Positions 32,901 to 42,530 of a stretch of 64,000 bases of DNA are shown here, one piece after another (position 1 is the first letter of the stretch; each line of letters begins with the position of its first letter). Position numbers and translations under genes: made by a program. This DNA is from Nonomuraea aridisoli (GTDB taxonomy: Bacteria > Actinomycetota > Actinomycetes > Streptosporangiales > Streptosporangiaceae), in contig NZ_POUD01000001.1 of the NCBI RefSeq assembly GCF_003236395.1, forward strand, positions 1-64,000, in the 5' to 3' direction. Under the pieces are notes generated by a model. The model saw only the letters and a list, made by a program, of their open reading frames with translations, was not told the DNA's origin and searched no databases.

Positions 32901-33518
32901 TCATCCGTAAAGGGCGGCGATCTCGGCGAGCAGCCGGTCGCGCGCCACGCCGGCCGGCGTGACCCCGGTGAGCACGTACGCGGCCAGCCCCTCGGCCAGG
33001 GCGACGAGCACCAGCGCGACACCGGCCGCGTCGAGGTCGGCGCGGACACGGCCGGACTCCTGCTCCTTGCTGATGAGGTCGGCCATCTGGCGGTGGAATC
33101 GGGCGTACAGGACGCGCAGCCGGGCGGCGATCGTCTCGTCGGCGAACGCGAACGCCTGGAACGACTGACGCACCCGCATGTGGGCCTCGGTGGTGGCGTC
33201 GTACGGAATGAGCTCGGTGAGCACGGTGGTCAGCACGAGTCGCGGGTCGGCGGCGTCGAGCTCGTTGCCGACCCGCTCCCTGATGCGCAGGCTGGACAGC
33301 TCGTTGCCGCGGTCGAAGGCGGCCTCGACCAGCTGCCGCTTGGCCGGGAAGTAGTGCTGGACGCGGCCGGGTGAGATGCCGGCCTGGGCGGCGACCTCGG
33401 TCAGCGACACCGCGGTCAGGCCGCGGTCGGCGACGATGGCGAGCACGGCGTCGGCGATCTCCGCGCGCCGCCGCTCATGGTGCGCCCCCGGGCCACGGGT
33501 ACGTCGTCGCTCCGCCAC
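32901..33518 (-). CDS. TetR-family transcriptional regulator
   Basis: 205 residues. The helix-turn-helix is AEIADAVLAIVADRGLTAVSLTEVAAQAGISPGRVQHYFPAKRQLVEAAFD, followed by an all-helical ligand domain. I used GTG 33518, preceded by a GGTGG-type ribosome site. It is divergent from a DHA2-type MFS exporter, with a very regular inverted repeat between them, so it should repress that exporter and perhaps itself. Confidence 0.92.
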   Translation of the reverse strand: MAERRRTRGPGAHHERRRAEIADAVLAIVADRGLTAVSLTEVAAQAGISPGRVQHYFPAKRQLVEAAFDRGNELSSLRIRERVGNELDAADPRLVLTTVLTELIPYDATTEAHMRVRQSFQAFAFADETIAARLRVLYARFHRQMADLISKEQESGRVRADLDAAGVALVLVALAEGLAAYVLTGVTPAGVARDRLLAEIAALYG

Positions 33519-33555
33519 TCCACCACCCCTCTCGCTGCCATCGTACGCGCGCTTT

Positions 33556-33605
33556 TCAATGCGATCACATCGGAATGTGGGCTTAAACCGATGTGATCGC
33601 ATTGA
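33556..33605. promoter_or_regulatory. TetR operator pair between tetR and the MFS exporter gene
   Basis: An 18-base arm, TCAATGCGATCACATCGG (33556-33573), recurs as its exact reverse complement at 33588-33605 after 14 bases. Each arm contains its own small palindrome CGAT-CAC-ATCG, so this is either one long inverted repeat or two TetR boxes facing each other. Confidence 0.7.
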
Positions 33606-33623
33606 TCTGCTCGAGGGGTGGCG

Positions 33624-34970
33624 ATGAGGGGCGTCCTGGCGCTCGTGTGCGCCGCACAGTTCATGGTGGTACTCGACGTGTCGGTGGTGAACGTCGCGCT
33701 GCCCGCGATCCAGGACGCGCTCGCCTTCGACTCCCGCGGCCTGGCGTGGGTCGGCAACGCGTACGCGCTGGTCTTCGGCGGATTCCTGCTGCTCGGCGGA
33801 CGCCTGGCCGACCTGTACGGGCACCGCCGCGTCTTCGCCGCCGGGCTGACGTTGTTCACCGCGGCGAGCCTGGCCGGGGGCCTCGCCGGCTCGGCGGGGG
33901 CGCTCGTCGCCGCCCGTGCCGTCCAGGGGCTCGGCGCGGCCGTGCTCGCCCCCGTCACGCTGACGATCGTGACCACCGCGTTTCCCGAGGGGCCGCTCCG
34001 CACTCGTGCCATCGCCGTGTGGACGGCAGTGAGCCTGGCCGGGGGAACGGCGGGCAACCTGATCAGCGGCGCGCTGACCGAGCACCTGTCCTGGCGCTGG
34101 GTCCTGCTGGTCAACGTGCCGATCGGGCTGGCGTGCCTGGCCGGCGCCCGCCTGCTGCGGCCCGGCGTCCGGCGGCGGAGCCGGGTGGACGTTCTGGGCG
34201 CGGCGCTGGCCACGGGCGGGCCGGCCGCGCTCGCCCACGGCCTCGGCGGCGCACCCGTCTTCGCCGTCGCCGGCGGCGTCATGGTGGGCTTGTTCGTGGT
34301 GGTGGAGACGCGGGTCGCCCGGACGCCGCTGATCCCGGCAGGGCTCCTCCGGCCGCGCGTGATCTGGCTGGGCAACCTGGCGATGTTGCTGGCCGGTGCC
34401 TGCCTCAACCCGATGTGGTACTTCCTCACCCTGTCCATGCAGCGCGTTCTGGGCTACGGGCCGCTGCAGACCGGGCTCGCGTTCCTCCCGCACACCCTGC
34501 TCACCTTGCTGGTGGGGCTGCGTCTGACGCCCTGGCTGATGTGCCGTGCCGATCATCGCGTTCTCATCGTCGCCGGTGCGCTGATCGGCGCCGCGGGCTT
34601 CCTCTGGCAGAGCCGGATCGCTCCGGGCGAGTCGTACGTGGAAGGGATTCTCGGCCCGGCCGTTCTCGTCTCGCTCGGCGGCGGCCTGCTGAACACGCCG
34701 CTCACCGTCGCCGTCACCTCGGGCGTCGATGCCGCGCACGCCGGAGCGGCCTCCGGCCTGATGAACACCGCCAAGCAGCTCGGCGGCGCCCTCGGCCTGG
34801 CCGCCCTCGTCGCCTCGGTCGGCGATCACCATGGCGCTGCGGGCGTCGGCCACGGACGGGCGTTCGCGCTCATGGCGGCGGTTCTCGCCGTCGTCGCCGT
34901 GCTCGCCGTCGCCCTCCCGGCGCGGCGCGACCACGCCGTTCCCCAGCGAACACGTCACGGTACGGCGTGA
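33624..34970 (+). CDS. MFS drug exporter, DHA2 (EmrB/QacA) family
   Basis: 448 residues with about 13-14 helices. The N-terminal FMVVLDVSVVNVALPAIQDAL is motif D1 of the 14-helix group, LGGRLADLYGHRRVF is motif A, and AVQGLGAAVLAPVTLTIV is the antiporter-type helix. The start ATG 33624 (GAGGGG 8 bases upstream) is better placed than GTG 33618. It exports a toxic compound in exchange for protons, presumably one sensed by the divergent TetR. Confidence 0.92.
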   Translation: MRGVLALVCAAQFMVVLDVSVVNVALPAIQDALAFDSRGLAWVGNAYALVFGGFLLLGGRLADLYGHRRVFAAGLTLFTAASLAGGLAGSAGALVAARAVQGLGAAVLAPVTLTIVTTAFPEGPLRTRAIAVWTAVSLAGGTAGNLISGALTEHLSWRWVLLVNVPIGLACLAGARLLRPGVRRRSRVDVLGAALATGGPAALAHGLGGAPVFAVAGGVMVGLFVVVETRVARTPLIPAGLLRPRVIWLGNLAMLLAGACLNPMWYFLTLSMQRVLGYGPLQTGLAFLPHTLLTLLVGLRLTPWLMCRADHRVLIVAGALIGAAGFLWQSRIAPGESYVEGILGPAVLVSLGGGLLNTPLTVAVTSGVDAAHAGAASGLMNTAKQLGGALGLAALVASVGDHHGAAGVGHGRAFALMAAVLAVVAVLAVALPARRDHAVPQRTRHGTA

Positions 34971-35027
34971 CCGCGCCCCCCAGGCGCAGCAGCGTACGGC
35001 GTGACCGTGCTGCCCCCAACAGGTGCG

Positions 35028-35483
35028 TCAGTCCGTGGGGTGGCCTTCGGCCTGGTCGGCGCGGCGGCGGAGGTCGGTGGCGAACTCCTCGGCGCGGCTC
35101 AGTTGCGTGCGCAACGCCTCGCAGCGCTCGCGGGCGGCCTGCTCGAACCGGCGCAGCCGGGCCAGCAGTTGCTCGCGTTCCGCCGTGCCGAGCGCGGCCG
35201 CGGGGTCGTCGAGCCGGTCGGTGATGGCGAGCAACTCGCCCATCTCGTCCAGAGTGAAGCCGAGCGGCTTCATCCGGCGGATCACCATCAGCCGGGCCAC
35301 GTCGGCCTCGGTGTAGAGGCGGAACCCGCCCTGGCTGCGCGCCGACGGCCGGACCAGGCCGACTTCGTCGTAGTGCCGGATGGTGCGCAGCGACAGCTCC
35401 GTACGGGCGGCCACCTCGCCGATGTGCATGTGATCTTCGCCGGCGCCGGCCTGGTCAACGGCGGAAGCCTCTGATCCGTCCAT
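35028..35483 (-). CDS. MerR-family transcriptional regulator
   Basis: 151 residues. The helix-turn-helix MHIGEVAARTELSLRTIRHYDEVGLVRPSARSQGGFRLYTEADVARLMVIRRMKPLGFTLDEM is fully conserved, and a long coiled-coil (LLARLRRFEQAARERCEALRTQLSRAEEFATDLRRRADQ) ends the protein without a metal-binding cysteine loop. The 18-residue extension before MHIGEV depends on ATG 35483; ATG 35429 is equally possible. It is divergent from a SulP transporter, with a 24-bp palindrome between. Confidence 0.9.
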   Translation of the reverse strand: MDGSEASAVDQAGAGEDHMHIGEVAARTELSLRTIRHYDEVGLVRPSARSQGGFRLYTEADVARLMVIRRMKPLGFTLDEMGELLAITDRLDDPAAALGTAEREQLLARLRRFEQAARERCEALRTQLSRAEEFATDLRRRADQAEGHPTD

Positions 35484-35549
35484 CTTTCGCACGACCTCAC
35501 TGCTCGGCTCGCTGCGGTGTGCGGGCAGGCACGCCTGGCCCCGCCGGAT

Positions 35550-35573
35550 CTCTACCCTAACGTTAGGGTAGAG
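35550..35573. promoter_or_regulatory. 24-bp perfect palindrome, probable MerR operator
   Basis: CTCTACCCTAAC followed directly by its reverse complement GTTAGGGTAGAG. It lies between the merR-type gene and the SulP gene. MerR proteins act on such dyads lying between over-spaced -35 and -10 boxes. A further hairpin GATCGCAC/GTGCGATC (35636-35657) lies in the SulP leader. Confidence 0.7.
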
Positions 35574-35841
35574 TTGCCGATGGCCAGCACGGGGTTCCGT
35601 CGCCGGCTCCTCCGGTGGCCACGAGCGCGGGACATGATCGCACAGTGGCGTGCGATCGCGACACCCGCCGGCACACCACCCGCTCCATGAGGTAAGGGAC
35701 TCCGACGCGCGCATGCCTGTGATCATGACCGCCGACTGCCCGCCGTGAGCCCCTCACGGTAGTGACCCTCGCGTACCGTTCCGCCTCTGTCTCCCAGGCG
35801 CTGCCGCCGTGTCCGCATGCCGCAGAGCCGCTAAGGATGTC

Positions 35842-37326
<1,485 letters not shown>

Positions 37327-37339
37327 CCGGTGGCTTCGA

Positions 37340-37716
37340 TCAGCGGGCCGGCCCGTCGGGGCCGGCGAGGTCCTCGATGCCGAGCTTGAGCCAGTGGTGG
37401 CCGGCGACGACATGGAGCTCACCGCCCCGGCCCAGGACGGCCGCCTCCCGGGGAACCGGTCGCTCGCCGGGCATGGCCAGCCGGCCGGGGCCGCCCACCC
37501 GGAAGTCCTGTCCTTCCAGGCTGCCGACGACCACGCGGTCGCACTCCTCGCCGTACCCTCCGACGAGCGTGACGCGGTCGTCCGCGACCACGAGCGCACG
37601 CGCGCCGCTCACCCCGGTGGACCGTCCGGTGACCTCGTCGGCCCTGATCCGTACGACCGGGAAGTCGACGTAGTAGTACGCCCACGCCTCCTCACCGATC
37701 ACGTTCAGGGCGTAAC
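37340..37716 (-). pseudogene. conserved hypothetical protein, 5'-truncated
   Basis: About 125 residues survive, beginning CYALNVIGEEAWAYYYVDFPVVRIR and continuing GARALVVADDRVTLVGGYGEECDRVVVGSLEG, a beta-rich C-terminal domain seen in actinomycete hypotheticals of unknown role. An internal GTG (37702) would start translation, but sequence that looks homologous continues before it, so the true N-terminus appears lost at the junction near 37712-37722. The gene abuts a 5'-truncated F420 reductase gene on the opposite strand. Confidence 0.55.
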
Positions 37717-38121
37717 AGGCAGCGCGACGGCGCCTTCCCGGAGCTCGACGCCCAGGAGACCACCACCAGCGAGCTGCTCCAGCGGCACCTGCCGGACGCC
37801 CACGTGGTGAAGGCGTTCAACAACATCTTCTTCCGCCACCTCGCCGACCTGCCCCGGCCCGCGGGCGCGCCCGACCGTACGGCGCTGCCGATCGCGGGAG
37901 ACGACGCGGGCGCCAAGGCGCGGGCGACGGAGCTGCTCGACCTGCTGGGCTACGACGTGGTGGACGCCGGCCCGCTCGCCGAGGGCCGGCGCTTCGAGCC
38001 CGGCACCCCGGCCTACGGCATCCCGTACGCGGCGGAGGCGTCGCCCCGGTTCACCGAGCTCCCGGCCGGGCCGGCCTCGGCGGCCGAGATCGCGAAGCTG
38101 CTGGAAGCCGCCCGGCGCTGA
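37717..38121 (+). pseudogene. NADPH:F420 reductase-like protein, C-terminal fragment
   Basis: About 130 residues, starting near DGAFPELDAQETTTSELLQRHLP and continuing HVVKAFNNIFFRHLADLPRPAGAPDRTALPIAGDDAGAKARATELLDLLGYDVVDAGPLAEGRRFEPGTPAYG, match the second half of NADP-dependent F420 reductases. The N-terminal dinucleotide domain is missing. The GTG at 37804 could start a still shorter protein. It probably encodes no active enzyme. Confidence 0.68.
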
Positions 38122-38166
38122 CCGCTGTGCCCGTCACGATCGGACGGGTACGCACTGCCATTTAGC

Positions 38167-38241
38167 GAGACGCAACGTCTCGTCTTGCAATCTGACCGGC
38201 GCGGCCCCATACTGAACTCCATACGCGAGACGGAACGTATC
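38167..38241. promoter_or_regulatory. two TetR-type operators upstream of the SDR gene
   Basis: GAGACG-CAA-CGTCTC (38167-38181, perfect) and GAGACG-GAA-CGTATC (38227-38241, one mismatch) are 15-bp inverted repeats exactly 60 bases apart. The second lies 25 bases before the SDR start. No regulator gene lies directly beside them. Confidence 0.6.
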
Positions 38242-38265
38242 GTCTCCAGAGAGGGAGGAGGCCGT

Positions 38266-39084
38266 ATGACAGCCCGAGTCTGGTTCGTCACCGGCGCGTC
38301 GAGGGGCCTGGGCAGGGCCTTCACCGAGGCGGCGCTCGCCGCCGGAGACCGCGTCGTGGCCGCCGCCCGCGACCTCGGCCCCCTCGCCGACCTGGCCGCC
38401 GCCCACCCCGACGACCTCGTACGGCTGACGCTGGACGTCACCGACCGCGCGGCCGTACGGCAGGTGGTGGACCACGCGGCGGCGGCGTTCGGCCGACTCG
38501 ACATCGTGGTCAACAACGCCGGCGGGCTGCTGCTCGGCATGGTGGAGGAGGCCACGGAGGAGCAGGTCCGCGCCCAGTTCGACGTCAACTTCTTCGGCGC
38601 CGTCTGGGTGGCCCAGGCCGTGGTGCCGCACCTGCGGGCGCAGGGGTCGGGCCACATCCTGCAGGTCACGTCGATGGGGTCCGGAGGCGGGTTCGCGTCC
38701 GTCGGGTTCTACGCGGCCAGCAAGGCCGCCCTCGACTCGGTGAGCGAGGCTCTGGCGATGGAGGTGGCGCCGTTCGGCGTGAAGGTGACGATCGTGCAGC
38801 CCGGCGGGTACGGCACCGACCTGTTCACCCGGGGCACCACGACCACGCGGGCGCGGCCGGAGTACGCGCCGCTGCGCGCCCGGCTGGCCGAGCTGTGGGG
38901 CGAGGACGCCGGCCCCGACCCCGCCACCGCCGCGCCGGTGATCATGGAGCTGGCCGACCTCGCGGAGCCGCCGTTGCGGCTGATCGTCGGCGGCGCCTCG
39001 TACGACCTGGTCCAGCAGATGCAGCGGGCCCGTACGGAGGAGTACGAGACCTGGGAGCACCTGAGCAGGAAAGCGCCGGGCTGA
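38266..39084 (+). CDS. short-chain dehydrogenase/reductase (classical SDR)
   Basis: 272 residues. The cofactor motif VTGASRGLGRAFTEAAL (TGxxxGxG) is at the start, NNAGG at about 88-92, a Ser in QVTSMGSGGG, and the catalytic YAASK. The active site is complete. It oxidises or reduces an alcohol/ketone with NAD(P). GGGAGGAG precedes the ATG by 5 bases. It may be co-transcribed with the ABC-F gene that begins 23 bases later. Confidence 0.93.
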   Translation: MTARVWFVTGASRGLGRAFTEAALAAGDRVVAAARDLGPLADLAAAHPDDLVRLTLDVTDRAAVRQVVDHAAAAFGRLDIVVNNAGGLLLGMVEEATEEQVRAQFDVNFFGAVWVAQAVVPHLRAQGSGHILQVTSMGSGGGFASVGFYAASKAALDSVSEALAMEVAPFGVKVTIVQPGGYGTDLFTRGTTTTRARPEYAPLRARLAELWGEDAGPDPATAAPVIMELADLAEPPLRLIVGGASYDLVQQMQRARTEEYETWEHLSRKAPG

Positions 39085-39107
39085 CAAGACAAGGAGGTGG
39101 GCCCTTC

Positions 39108-40874
39108 ATGCGCCAATTGGCACTCGACGAGATCACCAAGCGTTACGGCACCCGCGTCGTCCTGGACCGGGTGTCGCTCACCGTGAGACCCGGCGAGCGG
39201 ATCGGCGTGATCGGCGACAACGGGTCGGGCAAGTCGACGCTGCTCCGGCTCATGGCGGGGGCGGAGCGGCCGGACAACGGCGAGCTCGTGGTCGTCGCGC
39301 CCGGCGGGGTCGGCTACCTGCCGCAGTCGCTCGCGCTGCCGCCGCACGCGACGGTGGCGGACGCCGTCGACCTGGCGCTGGCCGACCTGCGCGGGATCGA
39401 AACCCGGATGCGGGCGGCCGAGCGGCTGCTCGACGAGCCGGGCATGGACGAGGTGTACGCGCGGCTGGTGGCGGAGTTCGAGGCGCGCGGCGGCTACGAG
39501 GCCGACGCCCGCGTGGAGATCGCGCTGCACGGGCTCGGGCTCCCCGGGCTCGAACGCCGCCGCCGGCTGGGCACGTTGTCCGGAGGCGAACGCTCCCGGC
39601 TCGTCCTGGCCGCCACGCTGGCGTCCGGCCCCGAGTTGCTGCTGCTCGACGAGCCGACCAACGACCTGGACGACCAGGCCGTGGCCTGGCTCGAACATCG
39701 CCTGCGCGCCCACCGGGGCACGGTCGTCGCGATCACGCACGACCGGGTGTTCCTGGAACGGGTGACCGACGCCATCTGGGAGGTCGGCGACGGGCGGGTG
39801 CGCCGCTACGGCGACGGGTACGCCGGATACCTCGCGGCCAAGGCCGCCGAACGCGCCGCCCAGGCGCGGGCCCACGAGGAGTGGAAGGCGGAGCTGGACC
39901 GGCATGCCACGCTGGTGGCGGCCAACGCCGGCCGGCTGGCGGTCATCCCGCGCAAGACGGCCAAGGCGGGCATGGGCACCGGGGCCTGGCGGGCGCGTTC
40001 CCGTACGCACGGGGCCGCGAGCCGTATCCGGCAGTCGCAACAACGGCTGCGGTGGCTCACCGACCACCCGGCGCCGCCGCCGCCCGAGCCGCTGCGCTTC
40101 ACCACCACCCTCGCCACCACGGAACCCGCCACGGGAGCCACCGCGGGGGCCGCCGGGGCCGAGGTGGCCGCGCTCGACGGCGTGGTGGTGGCGGGGCGGC
40201 TGCGCCTCGACCACCTGACCGTCCGCGCCGGCGAACGACTGCTGGTCACCGGGCCGAACGGCGCCGGCAAGACCACGCTGATGCGGCTGCTCGCCGGAGA
40301 GCTGCGTCCGGACGAGGGTGAGGTACGGCGCTGCGGCCGAGCCGGCCTGTTCCGACAGGACGCACTCGAACCCACCGACGCGCGGCGGCCCCGCCCGCAC
40401 GATGGGCTCGCAGAGGACGGCCACACCGGCGTTCCGCAAGACGGCCCGCGCAGCGGGCGCGCGGAGGACGGCCGCACCGGCGTCCCGCAGGACGAGTGGA
40501 CCGTGTTGCGGGCCTACGCGCACCGGCGTCCGGGAAGTCTGGACGAGCATGCGGACGCGTTGCTGACCCTGGGGCTGTTCCGGCCGTCCGACCTGGGGCT
40601 GCGCCTGAAGGATCTCTCCTACGGGCAGCGGCGCCGGATCGAGCTGGCGCGGCTGGTGAGCGAGCCCGTGGACCTGCTCCTGCTCGACGAGCCGACCAAC
40701 CACCTGTCGCCGATGCTCGTGGAGCAACTGGAGCAGGCGCTGGCCTCGTACCGGGGCGCGCTGGTGGTGGTGACGCACGATCGCCGCCTGCGGGCCGCGT
40801 TCACCGGCCGCCGCCTGGAGCTGGACGGAGGTGCGGTGGCAGCCCCGCGCCCGGGGAAGGCGGGAGCGCCGTGA
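39108..40874 (+). CDS. ABC-F family ribosome-associated ATPase (antibiotic-resistance type)
   Basis: 588 residues, two ATPase domains, no membrane helices. Domain 1: GDNGSGKST, LSGGERSRL, LLLLDEPTNDLD. Domain 2: GPNGAGKTT, LSYGQRRRI, LLLLDEPTNHLSP. The linker (PRKTAKAGMGTGAW, then ASRIRQSQQRLRWL) inserts toward the ribosomal P-site in this class and can displace macrolides, lincosamides or similar drugs. Relatives include TlrC/OleB-type self-resistance proteins. Domain 2 holds a duplicated insert (AEDGHTGVPQD and AEDGRTGVPQD). AAGGAGGTGG precedes the ATG. Confidence 0.93.
   Translation: MRQLALDEITKRYGTRVVLDRVSLTVRPGERIGVIGDNGSGKSTLLRLMAGAERPDNGELVVVAPGGVGYLPQSLALPPHATVADAVDLALADLRGIETRMRAAERLLDEPGMDEVYARLVAEFEARGGYEADARVEIALHGLGLPGLERRRRLGTLSGGERSRLVLAATLASGPELLLLDEPTNDLDDQAVAWLEHRLRAHRGTVVAITHDRVFLERVTDAIWEVGDGRVRRYGDGYAGYLAAKAAERAAQARAHEEWKAELDRHATLVAANAGRLAVIPRKTAKAGMGTGAWRARSRTHGAASRIRQSQQRLRWLTDHPAPPPPEPLRFTTTLATTEPATGATAGAAGAEVAALDGVVVAGRLRLDHLTVRAGERLLVTGPNGAGKTTLMRLLAGELRPDEGEVRRCGRAGLFRQDALEPTDARRPRPHDGLAEDGHTGVPQDGPRSGRAEDGRTGVPQDEWTVLRAYAHRRPGSLDEHADALLTLGLFRPSDLGLRLKDLSYGQRRRIELARLVSEPVDLLLLDEPTNHLSPMLVEQLEQALASYRGALVVVTHDRRLRAAFTGRRLELDGGAVAAPRPGKAGAP
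40410..40494 (+). repeat. 51-bp offset tandem duplication inside the ABC-F gene
   Basis: Two copies of a roughly 34-base unit starting GCAGAGGACGGCC (40410) and GCGGAGGACGGCC (40461) lie 51 bases apart. They encode AEDGHTGVPQD and AEDGRTGVPQD, 17 residues out of register, which keeps the frame. The insert sits between Walker A and the signature of the second ATPase domain. Confidence 0.7.
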
Positions 40875-40942
40875 CCAGGAGTCGTGGCGGGAACGCCGCC
40901 CGGCGGTTCGGCGGCGGCAACGCGGCCGACGGGGTCGATCAG

Positions 40943-40967
40943 GGCAGGTGACGTCGCGTCACCTGCC
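40943..40967. terminator. hairpin between the convergent ABC-F and TetR genes
   Basis: GGCAGGTGACG (40943-40953) pairs with CGTCACCTGCC (40957-40967) around a 3-base loop. It overlaps the TetR stop codon and can serve both genes. Confidence 0.65.
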
Positions 40968-41525
40968 GGCGGTGACGGCTTTCAGCTCGTCGAACGACTC
41001 GCGGATGAGGCGTGAGACGTCCGGCCCGCCGGTTTCGTCGATCCACCGCACGTACGCGATCTTGAAGACGGCGATCCCGGCCTCGGCCGCCAGACTCGCG
41101 GCCGGCTCCGCGACGCCGCGTCGCCGCAGCGCCTCGGCGAGGGCCGCGGACAACGACGCGAGCTTGATCAGCTCGCGTTCCTGCAGCTCGGTGTTCGCGG
41201 CGATGACGGCCTGGCGCTGCCGGGCGCTTTCGCCGCGCAGCTGGAGCAGGACGCCGGCGGACTCGATGGCCGCCGCTATCGCGTCCATCGGCGTCGCGGA
41301 CTCGGGCGCGTCCGCGACGGCGTTCACGAGCTGCTCCTGGAGCGTGCCCGAGCCCCAGAACAGGACCTCGCGCTTGTCGGCGAAATGCCGGAAGAACGTG
41401 CGCTCCGTCAGCCCCGCCCGCTTGGCGATCTCCGCCACCGTGGTCTGCTCGAACCCGCGCTCGAGGTAGAGCTCCAGCGCCGCCTGTTCCAGCCGGCCAC
41501 GCGCGTTCGGCTCCCATCGACCCAT
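40959..41525 (-). CDS. TetR-family transcriptional regulator
   Basis: 188 residues. The helix-turn-helix is LEQAALELYLERGFEQTTVAEIAKRAGLTERTFFRHFADKREVLFWG, with a normal ligand domain. ATG 41525 is used; ATG 41534 adds three residues. It is divergent from an epimerase-type gene; two copies of a 19-bp site lie between them, so it probably represses both. Confidence 0.92.
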   Translation of the reverse strand: MGRWEPNARGRLEQAALELYLERGFEQTTVAEIAKRAGLTERTFFRHFADKREVLFWGSGTLQEQLVNAVADAPESATPMDAIAAAIESAGVLLQLRGESARQRQAVIAANTELQERELIKLASLSAALAEALRRRGVAEPAASLAAEAGIAVFKIAYVRWIDETGGPDVSRLIRESFDELKAVTAGR

Positions 41526-41542
41526 GCCCTGCATCGTAACCC

Positions 41543-41591
41543 GATGACAGCCACTGACATCAGTGCTAGCCTGATGACAGTCACTGACATC
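41543..41591. promoter_or_regulatory. tandem 19-bp operators of the TetR/epimerase pair
   Basis: GATGACAGCCACTGACATC (41543-41561) and GATGACAGTCACTGACATC (41573-41591) differ by one base and start 30 bases apart, about three helical turns. Each is an imperfect palindrome centred on CAGYCACTG. Confidence 0.7.
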
Positions 41592-41606
41592 GCTGGAGGA
41601 GTTCTC

Positions 41607-42530
41607 ATGCGTGTATTCGTCACCGGCGCGTCCGGCTGGATCGGCTCCGCCGTCGTTCCCGAGCTCATCGGCGCCGGCCACCAGGTCATCGGGCTGGCGC
41701 GCTCGGACGACTCCGCCGCCGCCCTCACCGCGGCCGGGGCACAGGTGCAGCGCGGAACGCTCGACGATCTCGACGTCCTGCGGCGTGCGGCCGCCGCGTC
41801 CGACGGTGTGATCCACCTCGCGTTCAAGCACGACATCGCCTTCTCCGGAGGCTTCCAGGCCGCCGCCGACGCGGACCGGCGGGTCGTCGAGACGTTCGGC
41901 GAGGCGCTCGCCGGCTCCGATCGGCCGTTCGTCCTCGCCTCCGGCCTGCTCGGGCTCGTGCCGGGGCGGGTGGCGACCGAACAGGACGGTCGTGCCCCCG
42001 CCTCGGACGCGCTCCCCGGCGGCCCGGGGACCCGGCACGGCACCGCGCAGGCGACGCTCTCCTTCGCCGACCGCGGCACCCGCTCATCCGTCGTCCGGCT
42101 GCCCCCCACGGTGTACGGCGAAGGGGACCCCGGCTTCGTGGCCGGCCTGGTCGGCGTCGCCCGCGCCAAGGGCGTCTCCGGCTACCTCGGCGACGGGTCC
42201 GTCCGCTGGCCGAGCGTGCACCGGCGCGATGCCGCGCACCTGTTCCGCCTGGCACTGGAGCAGGCCCCGGCCGGATCGGCGCTGCACGCGGTGACCGACG
42301 AGGGCGTGACGATCCGGGCCATCGCCGAGGTGATCGGCCGCCACCTGGACCTGCCGGTGGTCTCGATCCCCGAGGAGGACGCGGACGCGCACTTCGGGTG
42401 GCTGGCCGGCATGGTGGCGATCGACAGCCCGGCCTCCAGCGCGCTGACCCGCGAGCTACTGGGCTGGCAGCCCACGCGCCCCGGCCTCATCGACGACCTG
42501 GGCAAGGGCCACTACTTCCGCACCGCCTGA
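41607..42530 (+). CDS. NAD(P)-dependent epimerase/dehydratase family protein
   Basis: 307 residues of the extended SDR fold: VTGASGWIGSAVVPELIGAGHQVIGLARSD at the start, then LDDLDVLRRAAAASDGVIHLAF, SVVRLPPTVYGEGDPGFV and the C-terminal ALTRELLGWQPTRPGLIDDL. The family uses NAD(P) on sugars or small carbonyls; a substrate cannot be read. GGAGGAG precedes the ATG by about 6 bases. A divergent TetR regulator controls it. Its end overlaps the convergent STAS gene by 19 bases. Confidence 0.92.
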   Translation: MRVFVTGASGWIGSAVVPELIGAGHQVIGLARSDDSAAALTAAGAQVQRGTLDDLDVLRRAAAASDGVIHLAFKHDIAFSGGFQAAADADRRVVETFGEALAGSDRPFVLASGLLGLVPGRVATEQDGRAPASDALPGGPGTRHGTAQATLSFADRGTRSSVVRLPPTVYGEGDPGFVAGLVGVARAKGVSGYLGDGSVRWPSVHRRDAAHLFRLALEQAPAGSALHAVTDEGVTIRAIAEVIGRHLDLPVVSIPEEDADAHFGWLAGMVAIDSPASSALTRELLGWQPTRPGLIDDLGKGHYFRTA

